A model generated the notes under the pieces. The model was not told where the DNA came from, did not search any database, and saw only the letters and a list, made by a program, of their open reading frames with translations. Positions 45,869 to 56,109 of a stretch of DNA of 64,000 nucleotides are shown here, piece after piece (within the stretch, counting starts at the first letter, position 1; every line of letters begins with the position of its first letter). Source of the DNA: Lepus europaeus. Its lineage: Eukaryota; Chordata; Mammalia; Lagomorpha; Leporidae. The DNA is taken from assembly GCF_033115175.1 (NCBI RefSeq), contig NC_084827.1:176887401-176951400 (forward strand). Direction: 5' to 3'. Made by a program: the position numbers and the translations under genes.

Positions 45869-48697
45869 ATGCAGGGGGCCTGGCTGCTGTCGGTGCTGCT
45901 GCTGCTGCTGGGCCCCAGGCCTCAGCCTGCCCTGGGCGTCATCCCGGGTAAGGAGCCCGGAGCGCCCTGCCCCCACACAGCCTGCTGCCCCCCCCCCCCC
46001 CGGCGGCTAACCTTGCCTCCCTCTCCCCACCAGAGGAAGAAGAGGACCCCAACTTTTGGAACCAAAAGGCCAAGGAGGCCCTGGCCACTGCCAGGACGCT
46101 ACTGCCTAGCCAGACGGCCGCCAAGAACCTCATCTTCTTCCTGGGAGACGGTGAGAGGAAGCACCCGTGCACCCCACGGCCCTCCCAGCCTGGGCGCCAC
46201 GGCCACGGGGCACTGATGGGGCCCTGTTCACTTAGGGATGGGGGTTTCCACGGTGACGGCCGCACGGATCCTGAAGGGGCAGATGACTGGCAACCTGGGA
46301 CCTGAGACACCCCTGGCCATGGACCACTTCCCCTACCTGGCTCTGTCCAAGGTAAGGGCTGGGCCACCCTCAGCAGAGGGCTGAGGGTGGGACAGGGAGC
46401 CGGGCAGGAGGGCGAGACCTGGGCGCTGGGGTCAGGGAGGGACTGGGGGCACTGGGGACAGGTCTCAGCAGAGCTGGGGGGGTCTCCGTTCTCCGTCTCG
46501 GTCTCTGCAGACATACAGCGTGGACAGACAGGTGCCCGACAGCGCTGGCACAGCCACAGCCTACTTGTGCGGGGTCAAGGCTAACTACAGGACTATCGGC
46601 CTGAGCGCAGCCGCCCGCTACGACCAGTGCAACACAACCTGGGGCAACGAGGTGCTCTCGGTGATGTACAGGGCCAAGAAGGCAGGTGGGCTGGGCACAC
46701 GGCGTGGGATGGGGAAGGGGAGACACCCGGGCCCCACGCTGACCTGTGCCTCCCTCAGGGAAGTCCGTGGGGGTGGTGACCACCACACGGGTGCAGCACG
46801 CCTCGCCAGCGGGCACCTACGCACACACGGTGAACCGCGACTGGTACTCGGACGCCGACATGCCTGCCTCGGCGCGGCAGGAGGGCTGCCAGGACATCGC
46901 CATGCAGCTCATCTCCAACATGGACATCGACGTGCGCCTCCTTCCTGGGGAGGGGCGGGGCACCCACGGGCCACAGGCCAGGCAGCCTGAACTCCCCGCC
47001 CTACCAGGGCCTTTGGGTGGGGCAGCAGGGGGGATAGGGTAGAAGACCCAGCCTAGAATGGCCCATTCTCAAGACCTGGTGGGAGCAGGAGTGGGAGGGT
47101 GGGAGGGGCATTTCCAGCCCGGCTGACAACCAACTTGCCCTGTTGCTGGCCACAGGTGATCCTGGGTGGGGGCCGCAAGTACATGTTTCCCAGGGGGACC
47201 CCTGACCCTGAGTACCCAACTGACTCCAGCCAGACCGGGACCAGGTTGGATGGGCGGAACCTGGTGGAGGAGTGGCTGACAAAGCACCAGGTGAGGGGCG
47301 GCAGGGGCGGAGCCCAGCAGGAGGAGGGCGGGGCTGGGGTGTCAGGCCTGGGCTGAGGTCTGGCTGTGTCACTCCAGGGGGCCCGGTACGTGTGGAACCG
47401 TGCAGAGCTCCTGCAGGCGACTCAGGATTCCAGCGTGACACACCTCATGGGTAACGCCCCCCCCCCGCCCTGGCAGCCCCCGACCCCCTGAAAACCCCCG
47501 ATGTGCCCCTCCCACGGCGCCCCCTGCTGGCCCTCACCCAGCCTTTGTCCCTCAGGCCTCTTTGAGCCCTGGGACATGAAATATGAGACCGAGCGAGACC
47601 CTGAGCAGGACCCCTCCCTGTTGGAGATGACCGAGGCCGCACTGCACCTGCTGAACCGGAACCCCTGCGGCTTCTACCTCTTCGTGGAGGGTGAGGGCCG
47701 GCCCCACCCCAGAGCAGAGGAGGGTGGGAGGCTCAGGGTCAAGGGTCAGCCTCCACCTGTCTGTCCTGCAGGGGGCCGCATCGATCACGGTCACCACGCA
47801 AGCAATGCTTTTCGGGCGCTCACTGAGACCATCATGTTCGACTCTGCCATTGAGAGGGCGGGCCAGCTCACCAGCGAGCAGGACACGCTGACCCTGGTCA
47901 CCGCCGACCACTCCCACGTCTTCAGCTTCGGGGGCTACACACTGAGGGGCAGCTCCATCTTCGGTAGGCCGGGGACCCTGTCAGGTTCTGCTGCACTCAG
48001 GGGGGTGGACGGTCCCCGCCCCTGCTCCCCCACCAGTCTAACGGGAGCTGTATGAGCACCTGCTTCTCAGGGTCCTCGTGAGGGTTCGGCCGGGACAGAG
48101 GCAACAGGTGCAGGCTCGTGGCACCAGGATCCAGACTGACACTGCTGTCAGCGAGACCTCAAGTGTCCACCCCCCCCCCCCCCCCCCCGCAGGGCTGGCC
48201 CAGGGCAAGGCCCAGGACGGCAAGAACTACACCTCCATCCTGTATGGCAACGGCCCAGGCTATGCGGTGAGAGGCGGCAGCCGCAGGGACGTGAACGAGA
48301 GCCAGAGCAGTGAGTGCTGCGGAAGGGGCTGGCTGGGGGCTGGGTGGGGTGAGCACACAAGAGCAGGCTGCCTTGTGACCGCCGTGCTCTTGCAGGGGAC
48401 CCCGAGTACCTGCAGCAGTCAGCCGTGCCCCTGTCGTCAGAGACCCACGCCGGCGAGGACGTGGCTGTGCTGGCGTGCGGGCCGCAGGCGCACCTGGTGC
48501 ATGGTGTGCAGGAGCAGAGCTACCTCGCCCATGTCATGGCCTTCGCCGCCTGCCTGGAGCCCTACACCGACTGTGCCCTGCTGCCCCCCGGCGGCCACAC
48601 CAACTCCGCCAGCCCGGGGCCAGCCGCGGGACCCTGGCTTCTGATGCTGGCGGGGATGTTGCTGCAGCTGTTCCTGCTGGGGGCGGCGGCGCCCTGA
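45869..48697 (+). CDS. ALPI-like: Intestinal-type alkaline phosphatase, copy 4 (intact)
   Basis: Alkaline phosphatase of 537 aa. Exons are 45869-45947, 46034-46150, 46236-46351, 46511-46685, 46759-46931, 47156-47290, 47378-47450, 47556-47690, 47772-47963, 48193-48309 and 48396-48697. Catalytic residues are complete, with His at 153 and 317 and Ser429. Compared with the other copies it has two extra cysteines: NPCGFYLF in exon 8 (Arg to Cys, shared with copy 5) and LACGPQAH in exon 11 (Arg to Cys). It also has IFFLGDG in exon 2 and AMQLIS in exon 5. The acceptor before exon 10 follows a run of about 19 C. The tail is a normal GPI-type hydrophobic segment. AATAAA lies at 48839-48844. Extra free cysteines may affect folding; the gene otherwise looks functional. 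Confidence 0.91.
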
Positions 48698-49220
48698 CCC
48701 GCCTGGCTCCCACCACAGGGTCCAGTGCGGGGCTCCTGCGCCCACCCCCCAAGGGGTTCCCTCCTGGGCCACCAGGATGTCCTCAGTCCTGTCCCTGCCT
48801 GGCCTGCCACCTCCGGGCCCCTCCCACACTTCTCCTGCAATAAAGCCTTTCCTCCAGCCTTGCTTCTCCTTGCCTCCAGCCTTGCGACCCCTCTTTGGGC
48901 GGGACTGCAGGGTACCTGGGAGGTGGAGGCCGGGACACCCACACCATCAGCTCTCTGGAGCACCACCTCCCACTCCATCTGCAGCCATGCGCACCCCAGG
49001 GGAGTGTTCGCCTTGGGCCACCCAGTCAGCCCCAGTTCTAGCACTGCTTGGCCAAGCAGCCCCCAGCCCCACAGGCCCACCCTTAGCCACAGCCCACCCT
49101 GCCTGGCTCCACCCCGGGATCCCATACAGGCACATTGGGAGGCTCAGCACGCCCAGCTTCTGTCCAGCCTGCAGGAGCCCCGCTAGACCAGGAGGCTGCT
49201 CCCCACCCCTACATCCCGGC

Positions 49221-49604
49221 CCACCTCACCTGGGCTCCGCTGGCCCTGGGAAGTGCCCAAGGACAGAGGGCACAGCTTGCCCATGGGGCAGCTGACTATG
49301 TCCAGACTGACCCAGCTGGCCTGGCGGTGTCCCTACCCCCCCACTCCTGGTCCAGCTCAGGCAGCAGCTCACATAATGCCGGGACAGGTGCAGCTCGGGA
49401 TGACCGCCCCCCGCCCTCCCAGGTCACTATGTGGGACACCGGGGCCAGACAACACAGCAGGTGTCCAGCCAAAGTGCCCACCTCACCCTGCCTGCCCTCC
49501 AGGCCTGGTCACAGTCACCGGGCAGGGGGGTCTCCTGCAGCTGCAGCTTGGACACTGAGCTGACATCTCTGGGAAGGTCCTTGTTTGGGGTGTGGCCGGC
49601 ACAG
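49221..49604 (-). pseudogene. ECEL1P: ECEL1-pseudogene remnant after copy 4
   Basis: Same decayed fragment as after copies 1-3. Confidence 0.62.
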
Positions 49605-50123
49605 CTGAAAACACAGGGTGTGATCCCCAAGATCTCTCCAGGGTAGGAGACAGGAGACTGGGAAAAACTACTCAATTGTAATCTCCGAGAGGACACATAC
49701 CTGGAGCCAGAGACAAAGGAAGGAAAGTGGACCCGACACTGACCTTGAAACGTGACTGCTCCCTATCATCTGGTGAAGCCGCTGTGCCGGTCAGCTTGTC
49801 TAGGGAGGGACGGTGTCCTGAGCTCTGCTTCTGGAACTCCAGTCCCAAATCTGCCCCAGGTACCTCTTTCATAAACACACCGGACCCAGCGACCACTCGA
49901 CGTGCGGCCCAAAGTCACGCAGGCTGCAACTCAAACGCACCAGCGCTGTAACAGCTGAGGGGCGATGCTGCTGACCCTGGAGGTATCGGGAGGTACTGGG
50001 GCTGGATGCTCGGTTCTCAGGAGGCGACCCCAGCGGAGCCTCCTGGGGTTCACACACTGCTCTGGATGCTCCACTGTCTCTGGTGCCCGCTTGAGGGAGG
50101 GAGTTTGTCACCCCAGGTGGCAT

Positions 50124-51396
50124 CTGTAACAGTCAGATGGTGTTGAGTCTGTTCAAGACACCTGAGTACTGCACACTTCCGTGCAAGACAGGCTACTCCA
50201 ATTTCTCACCCAGTGTGGCCCCCTTAGTGTCCACTCTCGGTTCCCTGTCTGGGTGTTATTCTGTCCTTAGGACGGGTTGTCCAAAGTTCTCGTTTGTCTC
50301 AAAGGGTGAAATTCAGTTTCTCGTGAGCTGTGTCTTTCTGTAATCGTCCTGTGCCTTTCTTGCTATATTCATTGCCCAGTGCACCTGCTGCGACCATGCC
50401 CTGCCGCCGCCCTGGCCCCTCCTTTCCTGCAGCCCTGGCCAGCCCAGCCCCCTGGGCTCTGTCCCCTGGGGCAGCTGCATCCCCTGTGTGGGCTTTGCTT
50501 TGCGGAGAGGCCTGGGTGAGGGGGTGCCGCGTGGTCTCTCTGGGGGTGCGGCCAGCCCCGTGGCAGGGAACGGGAGTGCAAGGGTCTCCTCCAAGCGCGG
50601 GCTTGGTGCTGCTCCTGGTGCTGGGGGAGACGCCAGCGCCTGAGTCTGGTGTAGCAGGGCTCTAGGGGCAGGGGTACCTCCCGGGACGAGGCTCGGTGCT
50701 CAGCGGCCGCGGGAGCCTGCCGTCGGCTCCGGGCTCCAGCCCGGGTTTGCTCGCCGACACCTGTGCAGTGAGGGCCGCTGTGATGGGGCAGCTCCAGGAA
50801 GCTTGGCTCCTGGCTGGGCCCGCGGTGCATCCCAGCCACCTCAGCCTGGGTGGAGGCCGGGATGGGCAGGGCTTGGGCCGTGGAGGCCGTGGGGCAGCCG
50901 ACCCCACTGTCAGGCCCCTGGGACTGCGCCTGGGAGAGGTAGGGGTGCGGGGGACCCAGGTTCCGGCTCTGGCTCTGGTGGCCACGGCTCCCTCAGGGGC
51001 TGTGCTGATGGCCGTGTCCCGGATATAGTTTATCTTTTCTACGTTTGAATTCTGTGTTGTAGATTTATGTAAAATACATTTCTTTTTGCAAACAAAGTTT
51101 TCATGTCTTGTAAAAAAAACAAGGATTGGTTGTCATTCTGGCCTCCTGATTAGTCGTTCGTTATCCCTGCCTTCTGTTGGGTTGTTGGTCTCTTCCCCTG
51201 ATTGGTTTAATCTGTGCTCACTTTCAGAAAGGGGCCAATCAGAGGGGGCCACTTTGTGTATAAAAGAGCCAGCACTGGCAGGCTTCTTCAGCAACTCCTG
51301 TCTTGCAGGCCCCTCCTGACTGCTGGCCAGGTCTCTCTCTGTTCACTGGCCCTGTCTGCTGGACATCTCCGACCGAGACGAGAACAGAGGGGGCCT
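50124..51396 (+). mobile_element. LTR-like block split by an insertion (fossil)
   Basis: Fourth copy of the block with the TATA box near 51257. Slightly more diverged in its first half than the other three. Confidence 0.38.
50282..51121 (+). pseudogene. Retrocopy-like insertion (fourth spacer)
   Basis: Flanked by AGGACGGGTTGTC (50269-50281) and AGGATTGGTTGTC (51122-51134), with a poly(A) run of 8 near 51112. Confidence 0.58.
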
Positions 51397-51399
51397 TCA

Positions 51400-52430
51400 T
51401 CGTTCAGCCACAAGAGGGCACCCGAACTCACTGAATTCCCACCCAAAGGCCAAAGAATGGCCACGCCAGGCACCTCTGTCACCGCCCTAACAGCACCCAC
51501 ACCCAGCCCCTTCTTCCAGAGGAACTGCGGGAACCCCTCCCGCGAGTGCCGGGCCTCGGGCTGCAGGGGGCGCCCTTCCCGGGCCCTGTCCATCCTCAGG
51601 TCCTCTGCCTGCAGAGTCACTGGCAGGGTTTGGGCCTGGGAGCCAGGGCAGCCCCAGGGCTCTCTCCCTCTGCTCCAAACCTGGGCCACTGCGGCTCCCG
51701 CGGAGCCGCCGGACACCAGGCGCTGCTGCCCTGGCCACGCGCTGCCCTCGGCGCCGCATCCTGCGGTCCGCACAGGGAGCACTGGGCACAGTACAGTCCT
51801 GCATGGTGCTGCACGCCCGCAGCCTCACACAGCTGCCGGCTCCGCCCCAGGCGCCCTGAGTTGGAGCATGGGCGCCGCCTGGAGCCCCTGGGTCCCGCAC
51901 CTGTCCACCTCAAGCCTGCGACTGGCTGGGAGCCCGTGGTCAAACCTGAGCCACAGAGGGGCCGCCTCTCACCTGGGGCAGAGGACTCGGTTTCAGGAGG
52001 ACCCCACCTGGGGACGCGCCGCGCACCCCGCGAATGACCTCGGGGGTTCGGGTGCTGGTGCAGCGCGAGCAGCCGGGGGGACAGGACTACCTCCACCTCG
52101 CTAAGTCCCTTTTGTGGGCAAAACCCCACCCAGCATAGGCACCACGCCTCTGCCTCCAGAAGTGTTCAACAAGGAAGACCGCATGGGCGGGGCGGCCTCG
52201 GGGTCAGGCCCTCCGCAGAGCGCCCGCGTTCCCGTCTTGGCCCTGGCCCTGATCCAATGGTGAGATGGTGAGGACTCAAGTGCTAGGGTTCTGGCCACGC
52301 GTGCGCGAGACCTGGCTTGGGTTCCCAGCACCCAGATTGAGCCCCGGCCCAGTCCCTCCCACCGTGGGCATTTGGAGCGTGAAGCAAATGAGAGTTCTCT
52401 CTCTAACTCCCTCTCTCTCTTTCTTTTTTC
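51400..52430. other. Spacer B4, GC-rich, no gene recognised
   Basis: B-type like spacer B2 (TGCCCTGGCCACGCGCTGCC near 51725). Confidence 0.5.
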
Positions 52431-52435
52431 TTTTA

Positions 52436-52457
<22 letters not shown>

Positions 52458-52466
<9 letters not shown>

Positions 52467-52785
52467 TTTTTCAGACAGGCAGAGTGGACAGTGAGAGAGA
52501 GAGACAGAGAGAAAGGTCTTCTTTCCATTGGTTCACCCCACAATGGCTGCTGCGACAGGCACACCGCACTGATCCGAAGCCAGGAGCCAGGTGCTTCTCC
52601 TGGTCTCCCATGTGGGTGCAGGGCCCAAGCACTTGGGCCATCCTCGACTGCACTCCCAGGCCACAGCAGAGAGCTGGGCTGGAAGAGGGGCGTCCGGGAC
52701 AGAATCCAGCACCCCGACCGGGACTAGAACCCGGTGTGCCGGAGCTGCAGGCAGAGGATTAGCCTATTGAGCTGCGGCACCGGCC
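52458..52785 (-). mobile_element. Single CSINE of spacer B4 (minus)
   Basis: Same as 31252-31581; the nested second SINE of A spacers is absent. Confidence 0.9.
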
Positions 52786-52815
52786 ATCTCTGTTTCCAAA
52801 ATATATTAACTACTC

Positions 52816-53037
52816 TTTTTTTTTTGTAAGCGTCACTTATTGGACAGTGACAGGCACACAGAGAGAAGAGACAGAAATGCCTTCCATCTTCTGGTTTACT
52901 TCCTAAATGGACACAAAAGCCAGAGCTGGGCCAAGCCAAAGCCAGGAGCCAGGAGCTCCATCCAGGTCTCCCACGTGGGCCATCTTCTACTGCTTTCCCA
53001 GGCACATTAGCAGGGAACCGGATCTGGAGCACCATGG
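52816..53037 (-). mobile_element. Older CSINE fragment of spacer B4 (minus)
   Basis: Same element as at 31609-31838. Confidence 0.8.
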
Positions 53038-53039
53038 CC

Positions 53040-55660
53040 AGGGGCTGGAACCGTGCTCTGATGCCAGAGCCACGAGTGGCAGGTGAGCCAGCCATGCCAG
53101 TCTTTGGTGCCCAGCCCGTGATGGGTCAGCAGCACACACTACAACCCTCTTGTTGGGGGCCTGCCTCTGAGCTTGGCAGCTTCTCTCTGGGCCCGGATGC
53201 CTGGCAGGTGCAAGCCTGGGGGCAGGTAGAGATTTCTTGTGACGTGGCCCAGTGCCACGCCAGGGCTCCCGTCTGCACCCCGATGTGTGCCTGCCTTTCC
53301 GATCCTAATGTACTCTGCTCACACAGGTGTCCGCCTGAACCCTGACCCACCACCCCCATGCTTTTCTCAGTTCCTTTGAGGCATCCTGAGGCTGGGCTGC
53401 CCCTCCCAGGCTGTCTCAGTAGGACCATGGGTGTCAGGGAGGGCGGGGCCTGGTCCCATCACCTGACCGGACAGATGCCACACACTGCTGACAGAGAATG
53501 GTGAGGGCTCTGCCTCTGGCCCCTGTCACCAGTGCCCTCACTGGGACACTGAGAACATCCATAGACCCAGGCCTCTCTCCCCACAGGACACACAGCCCGG
53601 GAGCCACCCAGAGAGTGGTCCTTTAAGCCGTCCATTCACGGTGGCCGTGGGAGTTCCCAGCCACACGGAAGGAGGGTCCTCGGCTCTGACCCACTCCAGA
53701 GCTTGCTGTCTATCACCCTGAGCCCTGGGAAGGGGTGGGGCCACGTGACATCCTGGTCAGGTGACTCAGGCCAGGGGCCAGGTGGCCCCGTGCAGGCAGG
53801 TGGAGAAACCTCCTGTGCTCCTGCAGGTGACACGAGGAGTGTGGGGTCTCCAGCCCCGTTGGGCACGTGCTGAAGCTCACCAGCACCAGGTGAGAGGGAG
53901 GCTGCTACTCAGATAAGGTCATTGGAACAAGAGCATTCTGGGACGTCAGGCAACAAGCGATCAGAGTGGCTACAACCGGACACGGTGCCAGGAGGGGGAG
54001 CTGGGTCACTCCCACGCTGCGGTGGACATGGAGGACGGCACAGCCACCCTGCACGTGGCTCTGTCCTGGTCCCCGCCGTGACACTCAGCAAGTGCACTCC
54101 GGGGTACATCAGGTTGGGGTGACACCATGCCCCCGGGGGACAGCTGTGTGTGAACGTCACCTTCAGCTGCGCTCATCAGAGCCCACAAGCCTTCTAGCTC
54201 CACCGGGCAGAGCTACTGCAGGGCACGGAGAAGCGCACGGTCCCGGCCGGTTCATGGACGCCCACTCAGCTGCACAGAGCAGCCAACCACTGGCCCCGCC
54301 TGGTGAGGCTCCAGGGTTGTGTGTGTGTTGGGGGGAGCTGGACACAAGGCTTACAGGTGCGTGATGGCGCTGAGGTAATAGCGAGGGGGAGGGAGGATCT
54401 TGATTGACAGTGGTCAGGGACAGAGGTCGGGGAGGGGTTCTGAAGGGATCCTGTGGGGCGGAGCTGTTCAGGGTCCTGCACACGGGGGCAGTCTCAGACT
54501 GAACCAGGTGACAGTGTAGTAGAGATCCCTGCCACACTGGCCAATGAGCAGGTGCACACCAGGGCCATGGGTGCCGGCTCCATCAGTGGAGGTGGGCACT
54601 GGGCACGGCCTGCAGGCAGCTCCTGTCCTGCTGCTCACGACGGCACAGGACCCACAGCCGCACCAGAGTTCAGCTTTAAAAGGCGGGCAAGGGGAGTGGT
54701 GACTGCCCGGGCTGTCCTCCGGCCGACCGTGGGCCGTGGAGTCGGGAACCTTTAGACGCGCACAGAACCCATGAGCAGTGCAGGCCAGCCCAGCACCAGG
54801 CTCCCCGACCTTTAGTCAGGTTGTTCCTGGCACAGCAGCCCAGCCAGCAGGGACATGGATGAATAACAGAGGGGGAGGGGCTCCCCGAGAGCTGCAGGTC
54901 ACCAGCAGGCAGCGTGGTGGGCACAGGCAGGGAGACCCAGGAGGCCCTGCCTGGGGAGGGCATGTGGGCGTGGCGGGCAGTGAGGCGGCACAGGCGGATC
55001 TGAGGGGCTCTGGGTCAGGGGCCCTGCCTGGGGCTCAGGTGCCGAGGCCTGAGGGGGGGAAGAACTGCTGGGGTGGGCAGTGCTGGGCATGGCTTGGGGG
55101 AGGCATTTCTTCCTTGAAACGAGCCTGAATTGGGGAAAAGACACAGGACATGCAAGGACCCCTCTTGGCCACATCCAAGGTGTGGCTCAGAAGAGCTAAG
55201 TTCATGGCCACGGTTGGGCACAGACCCCCTGCTCTTCCATCTAGCACAGCCCAGGAACCGCATCAGCCCATCCCCCGCCCAGGCCTGGCAGCCCCGCTCC
55301 ACTCCCTTCACTGGCAGTGGGATGGCTCTGGGCCCCCTGTGGGTGGAGCCATCAGGATTGGTCCTGGGTGACTGGCTGACCTCACTTAGCATGGTGGGCT
55401 CAAGGCTCACCTGGGCTGGGGCCTGGGGCAGGGCTGGGCGATGCTGGCCTGCAGGTGAGGGCCGTGTCCGTGTGTGCACGCGGCCATGCTCTGACACGTG
55501 TGCACGTCCCTCCTGCTCTGCCCCTGCTGTCCCTCCGCTGGACACAGGAGGGATACTTTGAACCCAGCCTGAGGCCACCGAGGCTCTGAGCTCCTTATCA
55601 CAGGCCGCACTGGGGCCAGGATCAGCGCTGTGATCGCACAGACCCTTCCTGGGCTCCACC
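53040..55660. other. Spacer B4, upstream region of copy 5
   Basis: Matches the flanks of copies 2-4 up to about 55660, where similarity stops abruptly. The TTTAAAAGGCGGG box is at 54675. It lacks a ~12-base piece (CAACACCCAGTGC) near 53990 kept in other units. No gene recognised. Confidence 0.5.
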
Positions 55661-55664
55661 TGAG

Positions 55665-56109
55665 TCAGGGAACAGGGGTCAAGTTCTCCTGCACAAGGCT
55701 GATCCGATAGACCCCACCCACTCCTGGCCTGGCCCAGGACTGTCCCCAACTTTGTCGTGTGCTAAGCACAGGTGTTTGTGTGTGCACACTTACTCTGGGT
55801 CGCACACACACACACACAGGCTCAGCTCGCCCAGATGACCAGAAACAACCAAAACATCTTCCTGGGTGTTCCTCACGGCCCAGCCCGGCATGTGAGAAGC
55901 AACCTGCCGTTCCCTCAGCGACTAGGGCTACAGATCAAAGGGGAGGGGAGGGGTGGGGTGGAGTGGGGTGTCTGCCAGGGGCACGGGGAAGGACATGGGT
56001 CCCTCACACCCTGGCACAAAGTCCTGCTCCTGCCTTATTTAAGGGCAGTCAGCACGTGCTGTTGGGGGAAGCCTGTGTCCTGGCACAAACACCCTGCAAC
56101 CATCCAGAC
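55665..56109 (+). promoter_or_regulatory. ALPI: Private promoter of phosphatase copy 5
   Basis: Unlike copies 1-4, this ~440 bp has no counterpart in the other units. It holds a TCF/LEF-type motif AGATCAAAGG (55932-55941), a G-rich KLF/SP1-like tract (GGGGAGGGGAGGGGTGGGG, about 55940-55958), an HNF4-type core CAAAGTCC (56017-56024) and an A/T box TATTTAAG (56036-56043). An AC microsatellite lies near 55804-55820. Motif calls are by eye; these factors are known regulators of intestinal genes. Confidence 0.6.

Noticed and set aside
13890-48697. Copies 1-4 as orthologues of human ALPP/ALPG
   Set aside because: They share TETIMFD with placental forms, but position 429 is Ser and the cluster likely expanded within the lagomorph lineage; a tree is needed, so I kept the intestinal-type label.
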